From positions 2,542,001 through 2,606,000 of the forward strand of contig CAWCVJ010000001.1 of the NCBI GenBank assembly GCA_963799065.1: 64,000 bases of DNA, in the 5' to 3' direction. The notes beneath the pieces are model-generated. The model did not search any database, was not told where the DNA came from, and was given only the letters and a program-made list of their open reading frames with translations. Every line of letters begins with the position of its first letter. Position 1 is the stretch's first letter. This DNA is from JAJPHW01 sp963799065. GTDB lineage: Bacteria > Acidobacteriota > Terriglobia > Terriglobales > Acidobacteriaceae. A program made the position numbers and the translations under genes. Below are positions 1-7,885 of this stretch, piece after piece.

Positions 1-884
1 GGCGTCGATCCCCTGGTTGGACCAGGCGCGACGGCTGGCATCGTAGGCTCGGCAGCCACGACCGCTGCGGCGGAGGGCACCTCTGATGGATCGTAAGCTC
101 GCGCAGTTCCAGCCGCGAATGAGCCGTTTCGCGGGAGGTTGTGATTCATATCGGGCTTCGGCCAATCAACGCCCTGAATAGAAACAAGCCCGTTCGACGG
201 CGGAGTGCCTATCTCTAAATCCTGCGAATCCGAGGACATCTCATCGGCGGCCAACTCGTCTTCAGCCACTTCAAGGGACGCGTCCAAGCCCAGCGCTGCG
301 GCGTCCTTGGCCACGATTTGTTCAACGGTGGCATCGACCTCCGGAGCCGCCGGCGGCACCACGCCCATCATTTCGTCATCACTGGCAAGAAGGTATCCAT
401 CCTCGCTAAGGTTGCCAATGATCACCTCGGCGGCGCGCCGGACTTCCGGCCGCAGCGAAACCGAGCCCAGCTGCCAGAGCAGATGATCGACCAGATTGCC
501 CGGCTTCGAGAGAAAATTCTCAAATGACGGCCGCTCGATGTTCTCCATCTCCGAGTGGCTACGGTAGCCGGGATCGAGGTAGTCCTGAAAGAATGACCCA
601 AAATCGATTTCTTCGAAAGAGTCTTTTTCTTCTTTGCTTGCTGCGGGGCTCTCCTCAGCCGCCGTCGCGCGATCGCGTTCTTCCTCGCGCCGGTTGACGT
701 CATCGATCAGGGGAACCGATTCTTCCAGCTCCTCCAGCACGGGATTCTCCACCATCTCGGCCGTGATCATGTCTCGCAGCTCCAGCTTGTTAAGCGCGAG
801 CACGCTCACCATCTGAACCAGGCCAGGTGTGAGAATCTGCCGCTGCGAGACCTTCAAATGGAGCTTGGGTTGCAACAAAACCAT
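1..884 (-). CDS. rpoN: RNA polymerase sigma-54 factor, N-terminal part
   Basis: Sigma-54 directs RNA polymerase to -24/-12 promoters that need an AAA+ activator. About 294 residues are visible and the gene runs off the left edge, so the core-binding and RpoN-box DNA-binding regions are not in the window. Region I is clear at residues 12-45: SQRQILTPGLVQMV, then KLELRDMI and ENPVLEE. A long acidic linker (region II) follows at about 50-90. Start: ATG at 884, with AGGA five bases upstream. It lies downstream of lptB on the same strand, the usual lptB-rpoN order of Gram-negative bacteria. An NtrC-type activator sits at the other end of this window. Confidence 0.93.
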   Translation of the reverse strand, partial: MVLLQPKLHLKVSQRQILTPGLVQMVSVLALNKLELRDMITAEMVENPVLEELEESVPLIDDVNRREEERDRATAAEESPAASKEEKDSFEEIDFGSFFQDYLDPGYRSHSEMENIERPSFENFLSKPGNLVDHLLWQLGSVSLRPEVRRAAEVIIGNLSEDGYLLASDDEMMGVVPPAAPEVDATVEQIVAKDAAALGLDASLEVAEDELAADEMSSDSQDLEIGTPPSNGLVSIQGVDWPKPDMNHNLPRNGSFAAGTARAYDPSEVPSAAAVVAAEPTMPAVAPGPTRGST

Positions 885-1037
885 GAGTTCCTAACTGTCC
901 TTTGACTTCTGAATCGCGTCGAGAGTGGTCATCGATTTGCTCTCGGCTACGGTATTGTCCTACAACGGCACCAAAATGCGATGTGACGGAAGGACAAAAC
1001 CTATCTGTGCAGCCAGTGCCTTCGCCCTCGGCAAACC

Positions 1038-1766
1038 TTAAACTAACGAAAAGCTCTCGCCCAGGTAGACTCGCCGGACTTCGGGGTCGTCCGCCAACTG
1101 ACGGGGTAGGCCGGAGCGGAAGATCTTCCCTCCCTCTATGATATAAGCCCGGTCGGTAACTGCAAGCGTTTCCCGTACATTGTGGTCGGTGATGAGGACG
1201 CCGATGCCGCTACTACGCAGGTCGCTGATGATCCTTTGTAAGTCCAGCACGGCAATGGGGTCGATTCCAGAAAACGGCTCGTCGAGCAAAATAAAGGTGG
1301 GATTGATGGCCAGCGCGCGCGCAATCTCAACCCGGCGACGCTCTCCACCCGACAGAGCGTATCCACGGTTCATCCTGATATGCTCAAGGCCGAGTTGGTC
1401 GATCAGGCGCTCCATGGTCTCGCGACGTTCGTGCCACGAAACTGGCTGGCCCTCAAGCACTGCGAGGATGTTTTCCTCGACAGTCAGCTTGCGAAATACC
1501 GAAGCCTCTTGGGGAAGATAGCTGATGCCATACTGCCGAGCCCGCAGATACATTGGCACGTTTGTCAGATCCTCGTCATCCAGCATAATGCGGCCTGAAT
1601 CGGGCGGAATCAGCCCAACGATCATATAGAACGTGGTGGTCTTTCCAGCGCCGTTTGGACCAAGTAGGCCCACGACTTCGCCCTGATTGACTCGAAGGCT
1701 TATGCCATTGACAACAGAGCGGTTACGGTAGGATTTACTGATTTCGTCGGTGGCTAAGGCGGGCAT
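1038..1766 (-). CDS. lptB: LPS export ABC transporter ATP-binding protein LptB
   Basis: Cytoplasmic ATPase of the LptB2FGC complex, which extracts lipopolysaccharide from the inner membrane and pushes it along the LptC-LptA bridge. The 242 residues match the family length. Motifs seen: Walker A GPNGAGKTT (about 35-43), Q-loop YLPQE, signature LSGGERRRVE (about 138-147), Walker B FILLDEPF and the switch histidine in LITDHN. The ATG at 1766 lies seven bases after the lptC-lptA stop, so translation is probably coupled. rpoN follows 153 bases downstream. LptF and LptG are not in the window. Confidence 0.96.
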   Translation of the reverse strand: MPALATDEISKSYRNRSVVNGISLRVNQGEVVGLLGPNGAGKTTTFYMIVGLIPPDSGRIMLDDEDLTNVPMYLRARQYGISYLPQEASVFRKLTVEENILAVLEGQPVSWHERRETMERLIDQLGLEHIRMNRGYALSGGERRRVEIARALAINPTFILLDEPFSGIDPIAVLDLQRIISDLRSSGIGVLITDHNVRETLAVTDRAYIIEGGKIFRSGLPRQLADDPEVRRVYLGESFSLV

Positions 1767-1773
1767 ACGGCAA

Positions 1774-4008
1774 TCATCGCGCCACGGTGGTCCGGGTAAT
1801 CACTGGAGAAGTCTTCTCCCCCTCTACGATGACGGTAGCAGTCTGCCCATAGAAAGTCAAAGAATCGCCGGTGACGTTTCCGCGTTCGGCATCGAAAATG
1901 CTCGGCGGCCCTCCGAGCAGTACGAATTTGTTGTCAGCCGAAGTGTAGGTCAGCTGATCGCCGGTCCCTTTGCGTCCTGGTTGAACGATCACAACGTTGC
2001 CAGTGGCGATGATCTGATCGAGTTTTCCAGCTGTTCCGCTATCGCTCCCCTGCCCACTCGTGAAATGAACTTGCATCTGGTCGGCAGTGAGGTTGAGGCC
2101 GCTTCCATTCGCCGTCACATCACCCTGAAATACAGCCAACCGTTCACGATCGTTGTAGGTCAGCCGACGCGAAGCCATCAGCACCGGATTGGGGGCGTGC
2201 CCCGCCTGCTGATCGAAGAGCACGGTGGAAACCGGATGGACTTTGTCAGAGGCCGCCGTGACACTTCTTTTCCTGCGATCAAAAGTTAGGGTGGACGCTT
2301 GAATCAGGTTGGCGTCCTGCCAGATCCGGGCGTCGCCCGAGTAAGTCGCGAGCGACGAAGAGTTGGCGGCGACCATTTTCTGGGAAGTAACGTGAATCGG
2401 ACTGGCCGAGGAAAAAAGCGCTCCATCGGCAGCAGGCCCAAGATTCTCGTATGAACTCTTCACATCCCCCTCTGCAGTCGCCGTCCCAGTCGCACGATCC
2501 ATGACAATGCGCTCTGCGGTCGTGGTCATGGTCCCATCCGTCACTCGCGGCGAGTTGGTCATGACCAATAGCTGGGTTGACGGAACGTAGCTCGCGTTAT
2601 CCGCGAAGGCCTGGTGTGAGCCGTCGTGGTAAACCACATGGCCATTCTGCAAAACCGAAGCGATGCCTGCGCCCGGAGTAAAGTTGACATCCAACGCATC
2701 GCTGGTGCTCACGCGGTTTGGCTGCCCGGGATTCTGAGTGACAATGCGTGCATGGGGAGCACCGTGAAGCGACCGCATCGCGCCCAGCGAGTCGAACATG
2801 GCGTCAAATTGATCGGCTGTGATGATAGTCTGCTGCTTCGTCCTGGCCGAACGAATCACGATTCGCGATCCCGGCGGAGCCGTCGCCGATGCCATTCGCT
2901 TTCCATCTGCGATGAGCGCGTCGAGCACGGGCGCGGATACTTCTAGATCTTGTCCCAGGGTTTGACCAGCCGAAGCCACGCCCTCACGAAAGAGTTGTAC
3001 GTCACCTGCGGCATGAACTTTTTCTACCAAATTTCCCGAAGCAAATCTCATGAGCACACGATTCGCACTACCCGTGCCTTGCCCCGGGACTAGACTTTGA
3101 AAGTGAACATTTCCCGAAAATTCGGCTCTCTCGATCTCATCGCCCCCCTGCGACACAAAGGCTTCCATATTATCGGCACGGGCTGAGATTGGATTCGCCC
3201 CGGTGGACTCGGCTCGAACATTGCCACGAGCGGTGATTCGCTCGACCGTATCGTCAGCGCGCAGCGCAATCACGGCTTGATCCGCTCGAATGCGATCACT
3301 TTCGCTCTGGAGTGCGGCCCGGTCGAGGAAAATTGCGTGTGGCTCGCTCCGAATCAATCCGTGAGATGCAGTCAGGGTGCCCGACGCCTTCCCCGCGAGA
3401 GTGATCATGACCCTCGATTGCAGAGTCAATTCATTGCTCTTCGACAAATAACTCATGCCTAGAGCAGAGCCCTTTGCCTGAGGAGTTTCAAGAAAGACTT
3501 CTTGCGAAGTCTCGGCGTTGCCCGATTTCTGATTGAATACGACGCCGCTGGTATTCAAATGCAGAGTAGATCCGGGATGTAGAGGGGCACCTTGATCCTT
3601 CCCCTGTGTACCCGCGGGATTCGCCTGGAGATCGATCTCAACCTTCCCTTGCGCCGTGATATCTCCGGAGGACGGATCGTACTCGAACACTTCGCCGGTT
3701 ATCCGGTCGAAGCGCGAGGAGTCGCGGCCATAAACCGTAATCTGTACATCGTGAAGCTCAGTTAATCCGCCTTTCTTGAAAGCCACGGCCTTACTCGCTT
3801 CCACTTTGAACAGGGTTCTACCCCGATCGGATTTTGAAAAGCTAAAACTTTGGGCGCTCTGCCGAATGGAGACACCGATTTTTTCGGGCAAACGACGAAT
3901 CTCAGCCCGCAATTTATGCCTCGAATGGAAGTAGAATCCGGCAACCATGCAACATGCCGCGAGGGCGAAACCGACAAGCAAGCGGCGCAAATAAGATGTG
4001 AACGGCAT
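1774..4008 (-). CDS. LptC-LptA type LPS transport protein, fused and extended
   Basis: Periplasmic bridge component of LPS export. A single N-terminal membrane anchor (about residues 8-26) and the following region look like LptC. The rest consists of successive OstA/LptA-like segments with recurrent patterns such as GNVRAES, GNVHFQS, GDVTANG and GNVVIVQP. At 744 residues it is about twice LptC plus LptA together (each about 190). A fusion with repeated beta-jellyroll segments is inferred; the domain count was not computed. It sits between marC (17 bases upstream) and lptB (7 bases downstream), where separate lptC and lptA would be expected. The middle segments are diverged. Confidence 0.85.
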   Translation of the reverse strand: MPFTSYLRRLLVGFALAACCMVAGFYFHSRHKLRAEIRRLPEKIGVSIRQSAQSFSFSKSDRGRTLFKVEASKAVAFKKGGLTELHDVQITVYGRDSSRFDRITGEVFEYDPSSGDITAQGKVEIDLQANPAGTQGKDQGAPLHPGSTLHLNTSGVVFNQKSGNAETSQEVFLETPQAKGSALGMSYLSKSNELTLQSRVMITLAGKASGTLTASHGLIRSEPHAIFLDRAALQSESDRIRADQAVIALRADDTVERITARGNVRAESTGANPISARADNMEAFVSQGGDEIERAEFSGNVHFQSLVPGQGTGSANRVLMRFASGNLVEKVHAAGDVQLFREGVASAGQTLGQDLEVSAPVLDALIADGKRMASATAPPGSRIVIRSARTKQQTIITADQFDAMFDSLGAMRSLHGAPHARIVTQNPGQPNRVSTSDALDVNFTPGAGIASVLQNGHVVYHDGSHQAFADNASYVPSTQLLVMTNSPRVTDGTMTTTAERIVMDRATGTATAEGDVKSSYENLGPAADGALFSSASPIHVTSQKMVAANSSSLATYSGDARIWQDANLIQASTLTFDRRKRSVTAASDKVHPVSTVLFDQQAGHAPNPVLMASRRLTYNDRERLAVFQGDVTANGSGLNLTADQMQVHFTSGQGSDSGTAGKLDQIIATGNVVIVQPGRKGTGDQLTYTSADNKFVLLGGPPSIFDAERGNVTGDSLTFYGQTATVIVEGEKTSPVITRTTVAR

Positions 4009-4025
4009 TGCGTAGTCTCGCGGAG

Positions 4026-4676
4026 TCAGCCTCTGAAGTCAGTCATGCCATCCCACACTAGCTGCACCGCGATGGCTAGAATCAGAAACCCAAATATGCG
4101 GTTGATCGCCCCGATCGCGCCCGGTCCGAGCCGGCGAACCAACGGTGCGCCGAGAATGAGAAACAAGTAGCAGGAGAGCGCGACCGCAGCGATGCCGACG
4201 ATCATCCCGATATATGCGACGGCCTGATCGGTATGCGCCGCCAGTCCCATGACGACGCCAATCGCTCCCGGGCCTGAAAGCAACGGCATAGCCAGCGGCG
4301 CAAACGAAATATCTTCCTTGGTGGTCGCCTCATGGCTCTCCGCCGGAGTCATCCGACTCGTCGATGTCACCATGCCCCACGCCGTATTAGCCACAATCAG
4401 GCCTCCCGCTATCTTGAGCACAGGTAAAGAGATGCCAAAAAAACTGAGGACAAAGCGACCAAAGAATAGGAAAACAACAAGAATGGCAAAAACGTATAAC
4501 GAAGTTTTGATGGCCGTGCGGCGGCGATCTTTAGTCGGCCATTCCGAAGTAATCGAATAAAAGACGGGAATTCCCCCGAAAGGATCCACTATGGGAAACA
4601 GCGCAAGAAAAGTCGCAGCCGCAGCCGAAGGCACGGTTCGCAAAAACTGTCCTACCGCATTGCTGGAGGCGATCAA
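4026..4676 (-). CDS. MarC family integral membrane protein
   Basis: Multi-spanning inner-membrane protein of the MarC/YchE/YhgN family, whose substrate is not established. The 216 residues contain about six hydrophobic helices. Family hallmarks are FPIVDPFGGIPVF near residue 27 and PLLSGPGAIGVVMG near residue 132. It is the first gene of the marC-lptCA-lptB-rpoN run, and its stop is 17 bases before the lptCA start. The clustering with LPS export is positional; I infer no functional link beyond shared transcription. Confidence 0.88.
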   Translation of the reverse strand: MIASSNAVGQFLRTVPSAAAATFLALFPIVDPFGGIPVFYSITSEWPTKDRRRTAIKTSLYVFAILVVFLFFGRFVLSFFGISLPVLKIAGGLIVANTAWGMVTSTSRMTPAESHEATTKEDISFAPLAMPLLSGPGAIGVVMGLAAHTDQAVAYIGMIVGIAAVALSCYLFLILGAPLVRRLGPGAIGAINRIFGFLILAIAVQLVWDGMTDFRG

Positions 4677-4821
4677 ACTTCTACGGTACTACGAATTCCC
4701 AGGGAAGAGAAAAATTTGGAGGGAAGAGGCCCGCGATCAAAACCCTGAAACCGAGGAAGCATTCGGCGGCGCGCCCGACCCAGCTCTCGCGCCGCCGGAA
4801 ATGCTATGGAAGCGAAGGACC

Positions 4822-5115
4822 CTAGTGCTTCATGTTGTCGTTGCTCATCGAGTCTTTCTTCATGCTGTCGTCGGTGGTCGCTGGCTTGGTCTTGGTTTTC
4901 TTCATTTTCTTGGACTTGGCGGTGCTGTCTTTGGACATCGAATCTTTCGACATGCTGTCCTTCGACATGGAGTCGTGGGACATGCTGCTGTCTTTGCTCA
5001 TGGAATCCTGTTTGGGGGCGTCCTGGCTCATGGAACCGCCACTGGTCTGGGCGAAAGCCGCCATGGAAAGGCTCAAAAAACAAACTGCCGCGAAAGTGCT
5101 ACAAAGTTTTTTCAT
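4822..5115 (-). CDS. Secreted pentapeptide MxKDx-repeat protein
   Basis: A 97-residue exported protein with no enzymatic domain. A signal peptide (MKKLCSTFAAVCFLSLSMAAFAQ, shown only as its start and end: MKK...AFAQ) is followed by an array of MSKDS/MSHDS units and a short Lys-rich stretch (KSKKMKKTKTK). The repeat matches the pentapeptide MxKDx family known by name but not by function. The ATG at 5115 has GAGG about nine bases upstream. The composition is almost only Met, Ser, Lys and Asp, which suggests a disordered periplasmic or cell-surface protein, perhaps metal-binding through Met and Asp (inference). Confidence 0.8.
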   Translation of the reverse strand: MKKLCSTFAAVCFLSLSMAAFAQTSGGSMSQDAPKQDSMSKDSSMSHDSMSKDSMSKDSMSKDSTAKSKKMKKTKTKPATTDDSMKKDSMSNDNMKH

Positions 5116-5267
5116 AGAGTTATCCTCGATTGATTTGGCCGCATAGACTGCACGGCACCATTAGGATGCTTCACTTCGTGGGAAGTTACAACCCCTTACG
5201 GCCGAGTAAACTGCTTAGGTACGGATGTTTAGACCGAGAGACGGGCGCTTTGCGGGCGGGTTCTTGA

Positions 5268-6545
5268 TCAGCATGAAAGTTGGTCGCGGCTTAGCTTCAG
5301 GCCATTGAGATTGCCCAGAACCGTTGCGGCTATCGATTCGGTGTTGAAGAACTCTTTGGCTAGAGTTTGCAGTTCGTCGCTGGTAACGCTTTCGATTTTC
5401 TCGATGAGCTCGTCCATGGTGAAGAAGCGGTCGAAGTACATTTCCTGACGGGCGAGGTTCGACATGCGCGCAGTGGATGACTCCAGGGAGAGCATCAAGC
5501 TGCCTTTGAGCTGATCTTTGGCGCGACGCAGTTCTTCTTCGGGGACTGGTTCGGATTTCAGTTTGCGAAATTCAGAGACGATCAGTTCCGCGACTTTTGC
5601 CGCAGAGGTGCGCGAGGTTCCGGCGTAGACGGAGAGACATCCGGTGTCGCGATAGGGATTGAGGTCGCTGTAAATCGCGTAAGCGAGGCCCTGGCGCTCG
5701 CGGATGTTCTGGAACAAACGCGAACTCATGCCACCGCCGAGCAGCGTACTCAACACATAGGAAGCGTGACGGCGCTCATGCGCGATGGGATGTGATGGCA
5801 CTCCGAGGCAGATTTGCACCTGCTCCAGCGACTTCTTATTGCGCATGATGATGCGCGGCACGACTTTTGGTTTGGCGCTGTGGAAGCCGTTGCTGGCTGG
5901 GGCCAAATGCTGGAAATATTTCGCGACTAGCTCGGCGAAATTTTCGTGCTTGAGGTGTCCTGCGCCGCAGATGATGATGTTGCTGGGCGTGAAGCGCTTG
6001 GAGTAGAACTCCAGCACCGGCTCACGCTCGAACTTCTTCACGGTTTCTTTGGTACCGAGAATCGGCTTGCCCAGTGGATGATCTTTCCAGAAATTCTGGG
6101 TGAAGATTTCGTGGACGAGGTAATCGGGATTATCTTCGTCCATCTTTATTTCTTCGAGGATCACGCCGCGCTCGCGGGCGATATCCTCCATCTTGAATAC
6201 GGGATTTAGCACGAGATCGCTCAGAACTTCGAGGGCGATGGGAATGTGTTCGTCCAGCACTTTAATGTTGAAGCAGATGCACTCTTTGGCGGTGAAGGCG
6301 TCCATGTTGCCGCCGATGGAATCGACCTGGCGGGCAATGTCTTCCGCGCTGCGAGTCTGCGTGCCCTTGAACACCATGTGCTCGACAAAGTGGGAAATGC
6401 CGTTGAAGTCGGTGTTCTCATCGCGCGAGCCGGCCTTGATCCAAATGCCGATCGACACCGAGCGAATGTGCTGCATCTCCTCGGTGATGATGGTCAGGCC
6501 GTTGGGCAGGACTTCACGATGAATGTTGCGGGGCTCGTCTACCAT
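5268..6545 (-). CDS. M16 family zinc metalloprotease (processing-peptidase type)
   Basis: Pitrilysin-fold peptidase of the short, about 425-residue class resembling mitochondrial processing peptidase beta and Bacillus YmxG. The inverted zinc motif HFVEH is at residues 52-56, with the third-ligand region RGVILEEI near 130. The C-terminal half has GGGMSSRLFQNIRE and GLAYAIYS, typical of the second M16 domain. No signal peptide is visible, so it is probably cytoplasmic. It is transcribed away from rlmN, sharing a 213-base divergent intergenic region. Confidence 0.92.
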   Translation of the reverse strand: MVDEPRNIHREVLPNGLTIITEEMQHIRSVSIGIWIKAGSRDENTDFNGISHFVEHMVFKGTQTRSAEDIARQVDSIGGNMDAFTAKECICFNIKVLDEHIPIALEVLSDLVLNPVFKMEDIARERGVILEEIKMDEDNPDYLVHEIFTQNFWKDHPLGKPILGTKETVKKFEREPVLEFYSKRFTPSNIIICGAGHLKHENFAELVAKYFQHLAPASNGFHSAKPKVVPRIIMRNKKSLEQVQICLGVPSHPIAHERRHASYVLSTLLGGGMSSRLFQNIRERQGLAYAIYSDLNPYRDTGCLSVYAGTSRTSAAKVAELIVSEFRKLKSEPVPEEELRRAKDQLKGSLMLSLESSTARMSNLARQEMYFDRFFTMDELIEKIESVTSDELQTLAKEFFNTESIAATVLGNLNGLKLSRDQLSC

Positions 6546-6740
6546 GATCTTTTTGATTCTCTTTTCCGGACAAAAAACTATCGCGACTGCGATGTCAAGC
6601 TAAGGGAAGAACGCCCGAAAATGGGGCACTCAATTATTGTTACACACCGACACTGCCCGCGCTACGCGGTCATAATGCCTTTTTTTACAATGATTTAAGG
6701 CGATCTAGCGGCAAACAGCCTTACTTGCCAGCGAATCCAC

Positions 6741-6758
6741 TACAATTCATATAGATGC
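6741..6758 (+). promoter_or_regulatory. Candidate promoter -10 close to the rlmN start
   Basis: TACAAT (6741-6746) matches the sigma-70 -10 consensus at five of six positions and lies only 12 bases before the rlmN ATG. No Shine-Dalgarno sequence is seen in between. A transcript starting here would have a very short leader or none. The -35 region is poor, so this is a tentative call. Confidence 0.3.
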
Positions 6759-7880
6759 ATGAGCGTTGCTAACGAACAAGTTCTTTTAGGCCTTAGTCTT
6801 CAACAGCTTACGGCTGTTGCGGAGGGTGCGGGACAACGTCCTTACCGGGCCAAGCAGATCTTCGAGGCGCTTTACCGGCAACGGGTGCAGTCGACCGATC
6901 AGATCTCGACTTTGCCGGAAGCCCTAAGGGCGACGTTACAGGAGTCCGGTTTTCAGGTCGGTTATCCCGCCATTGATCGGAAGTTTACTTCGCAGGATGG
7001 AACGGTCCGATATTTGATCAAGTTTGCCGACGGTCAGAGCGTTGAGACGGTTTGGATGCCGCAGGGCGACGGGGTTGATCCGTCCGAAGGTGGACGAAGA
7101 GATGTGAGAAATGCCTCGTCGATGCCGCAGACTTGGGATCGCGCGACAATTTGCGTGTCCAGCCAGGTGGGGTGTGCCGTGAATTGCCAGTTTTGCCTCA
7201 CGGCGAAGCTTGGTGTCAAGCGAAACCTTACGGCGGGCGAAATCGTGGGCCAGGTGCTCGCCGTTTTGAATGACCAGAATGTGTCGCCTCCGCAACAGCG
7301 GGTGAATTTGGTTTTCATGGGGATGGGTGAGCCGTTTCTGAACTATGACAATTTCATTCAGGCGGTGCGACTGCTGGTCGAAGGAGTGCAGATTCCCGAG
7401 GCTCGCATGACGGTATCGACGGCGGGGATCGTTCCCCGCATTTACGATTTGGGTAAAGAGAGTGTGCGGCCGCGGTTGGCGATTTCTCTGAATGCGCCGA
7501 ATGATGCGATTCGAGAGGAGATCATGCCGATTAATCGAAAGTGGAATCTGCAAGCTCTGATGACGGCCGCGCGGGAATATCCCCTGCGGGGACGGGAGTA
7601 TATTACTTTCGAATATGTGGTGCTGGAAGGTGTGAACGATGCGGATGGACATGCGCGACAAGTGGTAGGACTGCTCAAGGATATTCGGGCGAAGGTGAAC
7701 TTGATCGCGCTGAATCCGGGGCCGGGGATTGATTTCCGCACCCCCCAGGCGGAGCGTGTGGCAAGTTTTCAGCAGATTCTGATCGAGGCCGGTATTGCTA
7801 CGTTCGTGCGGCGTCCGCGGGGACGCGACATTTTTGCTGCCTGCGGACAGCTAAAGCGAACTTTGGACACCGGGTCGTAA
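6759..7880 (+). CDS. rlmN: 23S rRNA (A2503-C2) / tRNA (A37-C2) methyltransferase RlmN
   Basis: Radical SAM enzyme that methylates C2 of A2503 in 23S rRNA and of A37 in some tRNAs. The CxxxCxxC cluster ligands are C139, C143 and C146 (GCAVNCQFC). The C-terminal catalytic cysteine is in FAACGQ at about residue 362, and the SAM-binding GMGEP is present. The 373 residues include an extra loop of about 20 residues (104-126, rich in Gly, Asp and Arg) just before the cluster. No Shine-Dalgarno sequence precedes the ATG. It converges on the histidine kinase gene with five bases between the stops. Confidence 0.95.
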   Translation: MSVANEQVLLGLSLQQLTAVAEGAGQRPYRAKQIFEALYRQRVQSTDQISTLPEALRATLQESGFQVGYPAIDRKFTSQDGTVRYLIKFADGQSVETVWMPQGDGVDPSEGGRRDVRNASSMPQTWDRATICVSSQVGCAVNCQFCLTAKLGVKRNLTAGEIVGQVLAVLNDQNVSPPQQRVNLVFMGMGEPFLNYDNFIQAVRLLVEGVQIPEARMTVSTAGIVPRIYDLGKESVRPRLAISLNAPNDAIREEIMPINRKWNLQALMTAAREYPLRGREYITFEYVVLEGVNDADGHARQVVGLLKDIRAKVNLIALNPGPGIDFRTPQAERVASFQQILIEAGIATFVRRPRGRDIFAACGQLKRTLDTGS

Positions 7881-7885
7881 ATGAT

